Shown in pieces: positions 28,063 through 36,453 of a DNA stretch of 64,000 nt. The stretch is from the NCBI RefSeq assembly GCF_000829515.1, contig NZ_JXRR01000008.1:62001-126000 (forward strand), given 5' to 3'. Below the pieces are notes generated by a model. It did no database searches. It was not told the origin of the DNA and saw nothing but the letters and a program-made list of their open reading frames with translations. Numbering within the stretch: the stretch's first letter is position 1; each line of letters opens with the position of its first letter. The stretch comes from Jeotgalibacillus campisalis. GTDB taxonomy: Bacteria > Bacillota > Bacilli > Bacillales > Jeotgalibacillaceae. Both the position numbers and the translations under genes were made by a program.

Positions 28063-28834
28063 TTGCTTATTCAGGAACAAGCCGTAGAAATAATTAGTGC
28101 CAGTTTCATCAAAGACAGCAGTGTTCGAGCCATCTTCCTGAAGGGATCGATGGAGCGGGGGAACACGACGAGTTTTCTGATATAGATCTCTATGTTCTTG
28201 TGAAGGAAGAAGAAAAAGAAGCCTTTCTATCCAGGAGGGTCAACCATTTAAAAGCATATGGCGATACCTCGATGAAGTATGGATCGTCGCTCCGCAAATG
28301 ATTGCTGTATATAATGATTTGTTACATATCGATTTGTTTACGGTTACCTCAAAGACTTTTACAGAAAAAGACTTTTTTAGGGTCCTATACGATCCGTTTC
28401 AACTGATGCCCTCTTTTGAGTCAACGCAAAGCCTTAAACGGGATCACGCAGATTTTATAAATGATATCCACGATACAGCCTGGTTCTTATTTCAATACAA
28501 AAAATCAGCGGACAGAGGAAATGATATCTGGTCTGTTCGAATGCTGATGAATGTAATGCACCATTTGTCGTACGTCCTACTTCAAAAATATGCACCGCAC
28601 CGGGCTCAGCTTGGTCAGAAAACGATTGAAACGTCCCTGCCAAAGCTTCTTGTTGAGGAAATAAAGGAAATTTTCACATGCATTACGCCGCGTAAGCATG
28701 CACAAGCGGCAATGTTAATCAGCCGGCTTTTAGAAAAAGAAAGAGAGTGGATCACCTCTCATCTTGATGACAATAGCCAGCTTCAGTATTTTCTCAAAGA
28801 AATGATTGACTGCCATGACCCAAATGGTAAATAG
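28063..28834 (+). pseudogene. Nucleotidyltransferase-domain gene broken by two frameshifts
   Basis: A TTG start at 28063 follows AAAGGAGAG. The first frame runs to AIFLKGSMERG, where a one-base loss shifts it; HDEFSDIDLYVLVKEEEK, completing the GS...DxD active site, is in the next frame. A second shift near 28270 leads to DEVWIVAPQMIAVYNDLLHIDLF and the 178-codon open end at 28298-28834. Restoring both shifts would give a protein of about 258 residues of the aminoglycoside-nucleotidyltransferase-like type. Sequencing error is an alternative but would need two events. Confidence 0.8.
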
Positions 28835-28946
28835 GCATGAAAAATCAATTTTACTAGAATGCAGGATTAGTATAGAAATTCTTTGGCTACACTGACTACT
28901 AATAGGATTTAAGGTTTGACTACGATAGTTTGAAAGGAGATTTACC

Positions 28947-29366
28947 ATGAATCGACAGTTAATAAGAGTGGGAACTACTTATTTGCCCGTGAAAGATGTC
29001 CAGTGGTCTGCCAGTTGGTATGTAAAGAAATTAGGAGCTGAACTGAGCTATCAGGATGACGAAAAAGCGATTCTGAATATTGCAGACCAAAGCTTTTTCC
29101 TGGTGAAATCAAAGCCGGGCCAGTCCGCAAATTTTATTGATCATTCAGGCAAGGAACGATTTTCGATTACGTTTGAGGTGGATGGAGTAGATGCATTAGA
29201 GCAGCTTCATACAGACTTTCAGAATCGGCATATTCCGGTTGGTGAGATAGAGCAGCGGGGTCATACGGGAAAGAATTTTACCTTCAGGGACCCGTGCGGT
29301 AATAAGTTTGATGTATGGAGCGAATTGAGTCTGGCATTTAAAGAAACGCACAAAGTAAGCAGCTAG
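28947..29366 (+). CDS. VOC-superfamily (glyoxalase/bleomycin-resistance-type) protein
   Basis: The 139-residue single-chain protein has the paired beta-alpha-beta-beta-beta pattern: VGTTYLPVKDVQWSASWYVKKLGAEL at the N-terminus and NFTFRDPCGNKFDVWSE at the C-terminus. GAAAGGAG precedes the ATG. Its substrate is unknown; such proteins dimerise to bind metal and small molecules. Confidence 0.85.
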   Translation: MNRQLIRVGTTYLPVKDVQWSASWYVKKLGAELSYQDDEKAILNIADQSFFLVKSKPGQSANFIDHSGKERFSITFEVDGVDALEQLHTDFQNRHIPVGEIEQRGHTGKNFTFRDPCGNKFDVWSELSLAFKETHKVSS

Positions 29367-29468
29367 ATTCGGTGGTCTCCCTTTGATATTTTCCAAAATA
29401 AAAAGGGCTTTCCACTTATTGCTCCGATGAGTTTAACATGTGGAGATGACATCCAAAATATTCTTCAT

Positions 29469-29497
29469 TTGACATGTAAAGTAAACCTGTTAGTATA
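29469..29497 (+). promoter_or_regulatory. Probable promoter of thiamine operon
   Basis: TTGACA at 29469-29474 and a weaker -10 (TAGTAT, 29491-29496) lie just upstream of the TPP riboswitch; the spacer is 16 bases. Confidence 0.55.
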
Positions 29498-29529
29498 AGG
29501 GCAAGCAACAAAATAACTGCATATCGTCA

Positions 29530-29618
29530 TTCTGCTGGGGGAGCTTTTAAAAGCTGAGACGGATTTTTCCGGACCCTTTGAACCTGATCTAGTTCGCACT
29601 AGCGTAGGGAAGTGGAGG
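29530..29618 (+). ncRNA. TPP riboswitch aptamer (THI element)
   Basis: Conserved thi-box segments are present in order: CTGCTGGGGGAGC, GCTGAGAC, GGACCCTTTGAACCTGATCT, and TAGCGTAGGGAAGTGG. Thiamine pyrophosphate binding favours the terminator at 29654-29688 and shuts off the tenA-thiF operon. Confidence 0.96.
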
Positions 29619-29653
29619 CTCTTGTCCGGAAGCATCTAATTTCCAGAATCGCC

Positions 29654-29688
29654 GCCACTTTCTCTACTGATGAGGAAGTGGCTTTTTG
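29654..29688 (+). terminator. Riboswitch-controlled terminator
   Basis: GCCACTTTC pairs with GAGGAAGTGGC, followed by TTTTT, between the TPP aptamer and tenA. The 3' end of the aptamer (GGAAGTGG) resembles the terminator's 3' arm, so the two can compete for the same 5' arm. Confidence 0.85.
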
Positions 29689-29719
29689 TTGTTTAATTAC
29701 GAATCTGGGGGAGTTAATC

Positions 29720-30403
29720 ATGTCATTTACACAGGAAATTCGAAAGAAAGCCGATCATATCTGGCAGGCAAGCTTTGACCATCCTTTTGTAAAAGGGATT
29801 GGAGATGGAACATTATCACTTGAGCGATTTCGTTTTTACGTTATGCAGGATGCTTATTATTTAACTCATTTTGCAAAAGTGCAGGCACTCGGAGCTGTAA
29901 AAGCAACGGATCTTCATACCACAAACAGGCTTGCGATCCATGCACAGGGCACCTATGAAGCAGAGCTTGGCCTGCATCAGACATTCGCTGAACTTCTCCA
30001 TATTACAGAAGAAGACGTGGCAGCTTTTGAACCGGCTCCTACGGCGTATGCCTATGCTTCTCATATGTACCGTGCAGGCCAGGGAAGTCTTGGAGATGTA
30101 ATTGCAGGATTGCTTCCATGTTACTGGCTCTACTATGAAATCGGGGAAAAACTGAAAATGTGTTCTCCGGATGAACCAATTTACCAGCAGTGGATTGCCA
30201 CATATGGCGGAGAGTGGTTCAGAGAATTGGTAGAGGAGCAGATTGAGCGCTTGGATGAATTGGCTCTAAAAGCATCTGAAGAAGATCGGAAGCGCTGGCT
30301 TGACCATTTTCTGATCAGCAGCCAATACGAATACGCTTTTTGGGAAATGGCCTATACACTCGAGCAGTGGCCGGTTGCACACCCTTCTTTTTCAAAGAAA
30401 TAG
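29720..30403 (+). CDS. tenA: TenA aminopyrimidine aminohydrolase (thiaminase II)
   Basis: ATG at 29720 follows GGGGGAG; upstream in-frame codons run through the riboswitch terminator and are not coding. The 227-residue cytosolic enzyme has the helical TenA fold with YVMQDAYYLTHFAKV, the catalytic Cys in GLLPCYWLYYEIG and EYAFWEMAY near the end. It salvages 4-amino-5-aminomethyl-2-methylpyrimidine to the hydroxymethyl form. First gene of the operon. Confidence 0.96.
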   Translation: MSFTQEIRKKADHIWQASFDHPFVKGIGDGTLSLERFRFYVMQDAYYLTHFAKVQALGAVKATDLHTTNRLAIHAQGTYEAELGLHQTFAELLHITEEDVAAFEPAPTAYAYASHMYRAGQGSLGDVIAGLLPCYWLYYEIGEKLKMCSPDEPIYQQWIATYGGEWFRELVEEQIERLDELALKASEEDRKRWLDHFLISSQYEYAFWEMAYTLEQWPVAHPSFSKK

Positions 30404-30416
30404 GGAGGTAAATAGA

Positions 30417-31019
30417 ATGAGTGATTTTCAGCTGCACGTCTTATCCACAGGTGGACAGCCGCCTGACCAATGGATTGAAATTGCAGGATATGTGCATAAC
30501 GCTATGGATTACTTTCATATACGGGAAAAAAGAGCAACGGCTTCTCAATTACTGGAGTGGGTGGATCTTCTTTTAAAACAAGGAGTTCCCGCAGATAAAA
30601 TCGTCATTAATGACCGAGTTGATGTCGCACTCGCAAGGAGCCTTAGCGTACAGCTTGCCTACCACAGTCTGCCGGTAAATGAAGTGAAAAAACTGAATAG
30701 TGGCATTCGATCCGGGGTTTCGATCCATTCCCAAAAGGAAGCAATGCAAGCGGCCGCGTTAGGAGCAGACCTTGTCTTTTTTGGCCATATTTACGAAACG
30801 GACTCAAAGCCCGGACTTCCGCCAAAAGGGACAGAAGCGCTGTTACCCACAGTGAAGGCCTGTTCAGTTCCCGTCATCGCGATTGGCGGAATTAAGCCCC
30901 ATCACGTTCCGCTCATCAAAAAAACAGGGGCAGCGGGAATCGCAGTGCAATCAGGCATTATGAATGCAAAAGATCCTTTAGAGGCTATTACGGCATATCG
31001 TAAGGGGGGATTTAGTTGA
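30417..31019 (+). CDS. tenI: TenI thiazole tautomerase
   Basis: ATG at 30417 after GGGAGGT. The 200-residue TIM-barrel protein resembles ThiE but is TenI-like in context and sequence (FHIREKRATASQLLEW; GVSIHSQKEAMQA; GADLVFFGHIYETDSKPG; AIGGI). TenI aromatises the thiazole carboxylate made by ThiG. It lacks a convincing full ThiE phosphate and Mg2+ set, so thiamine-phosphate synthase is the less likely alternative. Confidence 0.9.
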   Translation: MSDFQLHVLSTGGQPPDQWIEIAGYVHNAMDYFHIREKRATASQLLEWVDLLLKQGVPADKIVINDRVDVALARSLSVQLAYHSLPVNEVKKLNSGIRSGVSIHSQKEAMQAAALGADLVFFGHIYETDSKPGLPPKGTEALLPTVKACSVPVIAIGGIKPHHVPLIKKTGAAGIAVQSGIMNAKDPLEAITAYRKGGFS

Positions 31020-32146
31020 TACAGCCGGATGTAACCATCGTCGGTGCGGGCGTGATCGGCGGTTCGATCGCGTATGAGCTCTCAAAAAGGGGGGCAAACG
31101 TCTGTCTGATGGATCAGGGAGAAGCTGGACAAAAAGCATCAAAAGCGGCTGCCGGCATGCTTGGAGCACAGGCTGAAATGGATCTTGACTCGCCGCTTTA
31201 TTCCTTTGCTCAATACAGCAAAGCGATATTTGAAGGTTTAAAAGAAGAGCTTCAGGATTGTACAGGAATCGACATTGAACTGGTGCAAAAAGGAATGATC
31301 AAGCTCGCCCGAAATCCGCTTGAACAGGAAGGGCTGAAGAAGCGGGCACTTCATTTCAAAGAATCAAATGAACAGGCATTTTGGCTCGAAGAAAAAGAAA
31401 TACAGGCAAAAGAGCCTGCGATTCAAACCGGCGGCATGGGTGGATTGTGGATACCTGGAGATGGCCATGTGAATCCATCCGCGTTATCCACAGCGTTTGT
31501 TCAGGGAGCCGTTTCAAATGGAGCAGCACTTCTGGACTATACACAGGTTTATTCATTGATTGTGGAAAACGGAAAAGTAAATGGCGTCATGACCTCGGCT
31601 GGTCCAATTAAAAGCAATCATGTGATTGTGGCCGGCGGAGCCTGGAGTGAGGAACTTTTACAGAAAACAGGTATTCAGCTGAATACGTATCCTGTAAAAG
31701 GAGAATGCTTTTCTGTTTTTGCAAAGCAGCAGCTCCTTCAATCCACCTTATTCACAGAGGGGTGTTATATCGTGCCTAAAAAAGCGGGAAGACTGCTGAT
31801 CGGCGCTACTGAAACACCTCATTCTTTCAACGAAAGAGTGCAAGTGAAAGGGATGATGAGCCTGATGGAAAGAGCAGCAGGATTGCTTCCGGCCCTCAAG
31901 GAGGCAAGCTTTGAAAAATCGTGGGCGGGCATCCGCCCTCAAACAGCGGATGGTCTGCCCTATATGAGCAGACATCGGAATCTGAACGATTTATGGATTG
32001 CGACAGGCCATTACCGAAACGGCATTTTACTTTCAGCAGGGACCGGTGTGTACATGGCGGATCTACTTGAAGGCCGCGAAGTAAGAGAGGATTGGCTTCA
32101 GACGTTCAGTATGGAAAGGCAAATTTCTTATGCAGGGAGAGAATGA
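31016..32146 (+). CDS. thiO: Glycine oxidase ThiO
   Basis: TTG start at 31016 overlaps the tenI stop and follows AAGGGGGGA. The 376-residue FAD enzyme has the N-terminal Rossmann motif VGAGVIGGSIAYELSKRG, the DAO-family KAAAGMLGAQ segment, and WAGIRPQTADGLPY plus GHYRNGILL near the C-terminus. It oxidises glycine to the iminoacetate used by ThiG for thiazole formation. Confidence 0.95.
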   Translation: MIQPDVTIVGAGVIGGSIAYELSKRGANVCLMDQGEAGQKASKAAAGMLGAQAEMDLDSPLYSFAQYSKAIFEGLKEELQDCTGIDIELVQKGMIKLARNPLEQEGLKKRALHFKESNEQAFWLEEKEIQAKEPAIQTGGMGGLWIPGDGHVNPSALSTAFVQGAVSNGAALLDYTQVYSLIVENGKVNGVMTSAGPIKSNHVIVAGGAWSEELLQKTGIQLNTYPVKGECFSVFAKQQLLQSTLFTEGCYIVPKKAGRLLIGATETPHSFNERVQVKGMMSLMERAAGLLPALKEASFEKSWAGIRPQTADGLPYMSRHRNLNDLWIATGHYRNGILLSAGTGVYMADLLEGREVREDWLQTFSMERQISYAGRE

Positions 32147-32148
32147 AC

Positions 32149-32352
32149 ATGAAACTGATGATTAACGGAGAGACCGTTGACGTTCCAGATAATATCAGCG
32201 TGGTTGAAGAGCTGCTGCACCATTATGAACTGAAGGATCGGGTCGTAATGGTAGAGCTAAATAAAGAAGTGATTGATCATGCAGATCATAAAACGCAAAC
32301 GATTGGGGAAAACGACAGGCTTCAGCTTGTTCAATTTGTAGGAGGAGGATAA
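32149..32352 (+). CDS. thiS: Sulfur carrier protein ThiS
   Basis: The 67-residue ubiquitin-fold protein ends in GGG, with the Gly-Gly terminus that ThiF adenylates and that then carries thiocarboxylate. ATG at 32149 follows GGGAGAGA two bases after the thiO stop; an earlier in-frame codon lies inside thiO. It starts [19 protein letters not shown], the typical ThiS opening. Confidence 0.97.
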   Translation: MKLMINGETVDVPDNISVVEELLHHYELKDRVVMVELNKEVIDHADHKTQTIGENDRLQLVQFVGGG

Positions 32353-32357
32353 ATAAC

Positions 32358-33125
32358 ATGTTAAAAATAGCGGACAAAACATTCGGATCACGTTTACTTC
32401 TTGGAACAGGTAAGTACCCGGACTTTGCTTCACAGAAGAAAGCAGTAGAGGTATCAGAAGCGGATATTCTCACGTTTTCTGTTCGGAAAATGGACATCTT
32501 TGATAAAAATCAGCCGAATCTGCTGCAGGAATTGGAGCGCAGTGACTATACTCTTCTCCCTAACACAGCGGGAGCAAGTACCGCAGAGGAAGCAGTGCAG
32601 ACCGCGCGTCTGGCAAAAGCAAGCGGGCTTTGCGATATGGTAAAGGTTGAAATCATTGGATGCTCCAAAACGCTGCTGCCGGATCCTGTTGAAACACTGC
32701 GGGCCTGCGAAATGCTGCTCGATGAGGGATTTATCGTGCTTCCTTATACCTCAGATGACGTCGTGCTGGCAAGACGTCTGGAAGAGTTAGGCTGCCACGC
32801 GATCATGCCGGGCGCCTCACCGATTGGATCAGGTCAGGGGATCATTAATCCTTTAAATCTCCAGTGGATCATTGAGCAATCCTCTGTTCCGGTCATTGTA
32901 GATGCAGGTATTGGCTCTCCGTCGGATGCGGCCTATGCGATGGAACTGGGAGCAGATGGTGTTTTGCTGAATACTGCGGTTTCTGGAGCAAAGGATCCGG
33001 TTAAAATGGCGCTAGCGATGAAAAAAGCGATTGAAGCGGGACGTTTGGGATTTGAAGCAGGTCGGATCGCTAAAAAAACCTATGCCATTGCGAGCTCGCC
33101 TGAAGCAGGAATGATCCAATCATGA
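32358..33125 (+). CDS. thiG: Thiazole synthase ThiG
   Basis: The 255-residue TIM-barrel enzyme has [47 protein letters not shown] with the Schiff-base Lys, and [12 protein letters not shown] phosphate-binding segment. It forms the thiazole phosphate from deoxyxylulose phosphate, ThiS thiocarboxylate and iminoacetate. Start after AGGAGGAT five bases past thiS. Its stop overlaps the thiF start (ATGA). Confidence 0.98.
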   Translation: MLKIADKTFGSRLLLGTGKYPDFASQKKAVEVSEADILTFSVRKMDIFDKNQPNLLQELERSDYTLLPNTAGASTAEEAVQTARLAKASGLCDMVKVEIIGCSKTLLPDPVETLRACEMLLDEGFIVLPYTSDDVVLARRLEELGCHAIMPGASPIGSGQGIINPLNLQWIIEQSSVPVIVDAGIGSPSDAAYAMELGADGVLLNTAVSGAKDPVKMALAMKKAIEAGRLGFEAGRIAKKTYAIASSPEAGMIQS

Positions 33126-34144
33126 ACGAAAGATATTCCCGTCAGGAACTTTTTGCACCTATTGGCGTGGAAGGACAAAGAAAAATAGGGGACAAGCATG
33201 TGCTGTTAATCGGCCTCGGGGCGCTTGGGTCTTCCGCTGCAGACATGCTTGTTCGTGCAGGGATCGGAAAACTCACCATTGTTGACCGTGATTATGTAGA
33301 TTGGAGCAACCTTGGCCGTCAGCTCCTTTATCACGAAGAAGACGCTGCGAATCATTTGCCAAAAGCAATAGCCGCACAGCAAAAGCTTAAAAAGATCAAC
33401 AGTGAAGTGGAAGTGACCGCACATATTATGGATGTAACGGGGCCGGATTTAGAAGAGCTGCTTCAAAAAGGAGAGATTGATCTGATTTTGGATGGCACGG
33501 ATCAGTTTGACATCCGTCTTTTGATCAACGATGCCGCACAAAAATATGCGGTGCCCTGGATATATGGAGCATGTGTGGGAAGCTATGGCATGAGCTATAC
33601 CATCCTTCCAGGCGACACCCCTTGTCTTCACTGTCTGCTGCAAAAACTGCCTCTGCAGGGACCGACATGTGATACAAATGGAGTAATCAGCCCAATCGTA
33701 CATGTGGTTACCGCTCATCAGGTGACAGAAGCGCTGAAAATATGTACGGGTGATCTTTCCGCCCTGAGAAAAGAACTCGTAACCTTTGATCTATGGAACT
33801 ACCGCCATCAGGCTTTTCGGGTAGAAAAAATGAAAAAGGACAATTGTCCATCCTGCGGAGTAAATCCAACCTATCCGTATCTTCAACAAAGAGATGAATT
33901 TCAGCTGGATGTCTTGTGCGGCAGAGATACGATTCAGATTCGTCCTCTTGAAAATAATGACCGGGATCTCAACACACTTGAAGCACTTCTGCAGGAAAAA
34001 GAGGGGAAAACAATTCGCAACGAATACCTGCTTGTTCATCAGGCAGAACATCGGCTGGTTTTCTTTAAAGATGGAAGAGTGCTGGTTCACGGAACGAAAG
34101 ACAGGAAGAAAGCAGCTGAGCTTTACCAGCAGCTGGTGACATAG
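33122..34144 (+). CDS. thiF: ThiS adenylyltransferase ThiF
   Basis: The 340-residue E1-like enzyme has the ATP motif [36 protein letters not shown], the catalytic DGTDQFDIR segment and two zinc CxxC pairs (CLHC, CPSC). The C-terminal 90 residues form a ThiF/MoeB-specific tail without an obvious active rhodanese Cys. It activates ThiS. It is the last gene of the operon: thiD, which follows thiF in B. subtilis, is absent here. Confidence 0.95.
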   Translation: MNERYSRQELFAPIGVEGQRKIGDKHVLLIGLGALGSSAADMLVRAGIGKLTIVDRDYVDWSNLGRQLLYHEEDAANHLPKAIAAQQKLKKINSEVEVTAHIMDVTGPDLEELLQKGEIDLILDGTDQFDIRLLINDAAQKYAVPWIYGACVGSYGMSYTILPGDTPCLHCLLQKLPLQGPTCDTNGVISPIVHVVTAHQVTEALKICTGDLSALRKELVTFDLWNYRHQAFRVEKMKKDNCPSCGVNPTYPYLQQRDEFQLDVLCGRDTIQIRPLENNDRDLNTLEALLQEKEGKTIRNEYLLVHQAEHRLVFFKDGRVLVHGTKDRKKAAELYQQLVT

Positions 34145-34329
34145 CACGCTTTATTGTCTTCTATGTTTTTAACTCTTAAAAAGAATGCAAAGGAAAAAAG
34201 ATCATGAAGGCTTGCGGGAATTCGAGAAAAAATCGACGACTCAAAAGCAAAAAGATCAGCAGGATAAAGGCCGCGTACCTGATCAGCAAAATAGATTAAA
34301 AGAACAGGAGAATCAAAGAAGACAGAAAA

Positions 34330-34366
34330 AACACTCCGTTCCATTTGGAAGGGAGTGTTGATTTTC
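34330..34366 (+). terminator. Terminator of the thiamine operon
   Basis: AACACTCC pairs with GGGAGTGTT, followed by GATTTTC. It lies 185 bp after thiF with no accepted gene between them. Confidence 0.7.
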
Positions 34367-34378
34367 TATTGCATACAT

Positions 34379-34552
34379 TTATTTTGTATCATCTAAGATC
34401 TGTTTAAGCATGTCAGATCTTTTCTTTAATTCCGGAGCAATAGAAGGCTTGATGATGACACTGTTGGATGAGGCAGTCAGTGCAGCATAGCGTTCCCGGC
34501 GCTCTCGAATATCATCTAAATAAGACTTTTTCTTTAGAATAATATCGTCCAT
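34379..34552 (-). CDS. Small basic protein of unknown function (57 aa)
   Basis: An ATG at 34552 stands 7 bases after a perfect AAGGAGG that itself overlaps the end of the upstream 350-aa gene. The protein has 57 residues, all helix-forming and rich in Lys, Arg, Asp and Ser (KKKSYLDDIRERRERYAALT). The strong ribosome site and tight coupling make it a real gene. It probably works with the upstream membrane protein. Family unknown. Confidence 0.8.
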   Translation of the reverse strand: MDDIILKKKSYLDDIRERRERYAALTASSNSVIIKPSIAPELKKRSDMLKQILDDTK

Positions 34553-34555
34553 AAG

Positions 34556-35608
34556 TCATCCCTCCTTTTCTTTATTATACAGCAAAATGCAGTGATAGAG
34601 CAAAGAGTGCAGTTCATCCCTCATGATCCTGTCAATCAGACGATCCATCTCACGTTCCGGAAAGTGAAAGGAATAAACATAAACAGTCTGCATCACGTTC
34701 ATTTTGATAGCCAGGGAAACTTGATGGTTTCTTATATCTATTTGGAACAAATCTTTTTCTTTTTGGGCCAGACAAGCCTTAATTATGGCCCAATTCTGTT
34801 TTTCTGCGTCCTCAAGCGAGATCTCCTTAGGTATATCATATGTGTGATGCCCTTCCTTCAACACCAGCATATCACCCGTTTTTTCAAAAAGGCTGTAATC
34901 ACAATATAGATATAAAATATCCTTCGAGATGCCGTTGTCGATTGAAGCCTGCACCAGTTTTAATGAATGATCATAGACGCTTAACAAATTGGATAAATTT
35001 GCTTCGTAAAATTCAATGTCCTTTATCAAAAGATCGCGTTCTTCTGTCAGTTTTTCCAGTTTTTCATAGACAGCCTTTAATTCTGTATACGCCTCGATTC
35101 CCGTTTGCTGTTCCCGTTCTAAAATCGTCCGGATCGATTCGTGCAGACTATTAAATGAAAAAGGCGCTGTCCCGCTAAAGGATTGAAAGGATTGGTAAAG
35201 AGAGGGATGAATTGCTTTGAAAGCATGAAGATCAAAGAGTTCATCTTTAAAATCCAGCTGTCTGAAAAAAATTACAATTACTGAATACAAGTAAAGGGCA
35301 ATGCCGATTCCTATGTAAAGATAGGGCTGTGCCAGAATTCCTTCAATCGTTGTGATCAAACTGAGATAGCCCAGTGCTCCAAATGCAGCAATGACAATCG
35401 GTGAGGAAACAATATTCATGATTCGCTGAACCACATCATCTGTCGTGCCTTTTTTCACATAAAAGGCTTTGAGAAATGGAAGGACCATCCATGCGTATTT
35501 ATTCCGGTTGCCTTCGCCTTCGAATTTTTCCTGCATGGTTCGTGTCAGATCATCAAGATCCTTTAAACGCTCCAACATTCCTTTAATATAATGAGGATCC
35601 TGATTCAT
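34556..35608 (-). CDS. Membrane protein with coiled-coil domain, unknown function
   Basis: The 350-residue protein has a hydrophilic N-terminus of about 65 residues, two transmembrane segments (about 66-88 and 95-115), then a cytosolic region with a predicted coiled coil (about 165-200, ELKAVYEKLEKLTEERDLLIKDI) and a globular end. A ribosome site resembling GAGGGGG precedes the ATG. Its stop lies 3 bp from the start of a 57-aa gene. I do not recognise the family; a signalling or scaffold role is possible but unsupported. Confidence 0.7.
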   Translation of the reverse strand: MNQDPHYIKGMLERLKDLDDLTRTMQEKFEGEGNRNKYAWMVLPFLKAFYVKKGTTDDVVQRIMNIVSSPIVIAAFGALGYLSLITTIEGILAQPYLYIGIGIALYLYSVIVIFFRQLDFKDELFDLHAFKAIHPSLYQSFQSFSGTAPFSFNSLHESIRTILEREQQTGIEAYTELKAVYEKLEKLTEERDLLIKDIEFYEANLSNLLSVYDHSLKLVQASIDNGISKDILYLYCDYSLFEKTGDMLVLKEGHHTYDIPKEISLEDAEKQNWAIIKACLAQKEKDLFQIDIRNHQVSLAIKMNVMQTVYVYSFHFPEREMDRLIDRIMRDELHSLLYHCILLYNKEKEG

Positions 35609-35778
35609 TTTTATCCCCCTCGCGTAATCTTTAGTCTACACTATTAGAGAAAAGCAACGAACATGTCTAAATTGAAAAAACATAAATGAAGTTACAGCAG
35701 CTTGTTATGTACTTAATTGAAACAATTCCCTTTTTTATTGACTGTAAACGGAAATAACAGGAAAAAAGGAGGCTCTAT

Positions 35779-36234
35779 ATGAGGCCCATTGCAAAAACAC
35801 TAGGAATCATACGAAAAGACGATAAGGTGCTGCTCGAACAGCAAAACCGCAAGCACTCAAAAGGCACAGGGAACTTTTATCGTCCATTAGGCGGCACGAT
35901 TGAGCTGGGTGAAAAATCCGGTGATGCATTGATAAGGGAATTTAAAGAGGAAATTGGGGCAGATATCGAAATTGATGGCTATCTGGGATGTGTGGAGTCA
36001 ATCTTCCGTGTAGATGACCAAACCGGCCATGAAATCATCCTGCTCTATGCAGCATCCTTTAAGGATTCTATACTTTACGAGGAAGAAATGTTCCATGTAA
36101 CTGAACCGGGAAAACAAACCGTTGCCATATGGGTTCCTGTAGAAGAACTGGAGAATGATACGTGTATTGTGTACCCGGAGGAAACGAAGGAAAAAATTAA
36201 AGAGTACATAAAACATCAAGAGGCTGGGACATAA
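35779..36234 (+). CDS. Nudix hydrolase
   Basis: The 151-residue protein has a complete Nudix box, GGTIELGEKSGDALIREF followed by KEEIGAD (GX5EX7REUXEEXGU), near residues 38-62, binding Mg2+ for pyrophosphate hydrolysis of a nucleoside-diphosphate-linked substrate. AAAGGAGG precedes the ATG. The last four residues and the stop (EAGT, stop) are encoded by the left end of repeat copy B, so the original C-terminus may have been altered by the repeat. Confidence 0.9.
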   Translation: MRPIAKTLGIIRKDDKVLLEQQNRKHSKGTGNFYRPLGGTIELGEKSGDALIREFKEEIGADIEIDGYLGCVESIFRVDDQTGHEIILLYAASFKDSILYEEEMFHVTEPGKQTVAIWVPVEELENDTCIVYPEETKEKIKEYIKHQEAGT

Positions 36235-36440
36235 ATTAAAAATTGTAGAAAATGACCCAGTATCTTCTGTGAAGTTAGAGGTGAGCGGAGCGGAAGGTGG
36301 CGACTCCTGCAGGATATGACGGCAAGCTGAGACTTTACAGGGCAAAGCCCTGAAAAGGCTCAGCGCCGTCCCTGCGGAAAGCGTCCGCCTGAAGCGCAGC
36401 GAACCGGTCAAAGAGGCTGAGACACTTTAGTCCCAGCCTC
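36220..36440 (+). repeat. Dispersed structured repeat, copy B
   Basis: The most complete copy (about 220 bp): outer inverted ends GAGGCTGGGAC and GTCCCAGCCTC, core GGTGAGCGGAGCGGAAGGTG, internal arms GCTGAG/CTCAGC, and a terminal GAGGCTG/CAGCCTC hairpin. It lies between the convergent Nudix and NADH oxidase genes and overlaps the Nudix stop codon. Confidence 0.85.
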
Positions 36441-36453
36441 AATAATCATAAAA

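Noticed and set aside
28063-28834. Programmed frameshifting in the broken nucleotidyltransferase gene
   Set aside because: No slippery heptamer or stimulating structure is visible at either shift, and two shifts would be needed.
34185-34361. Possible 58-codon frame (Lys/Gln/Glu-rich) between thiF and its terminator
   Set aside because: No ribosome site, and the frame ends inside the terminator hairpin; its composition is explained by A-rich sequence.
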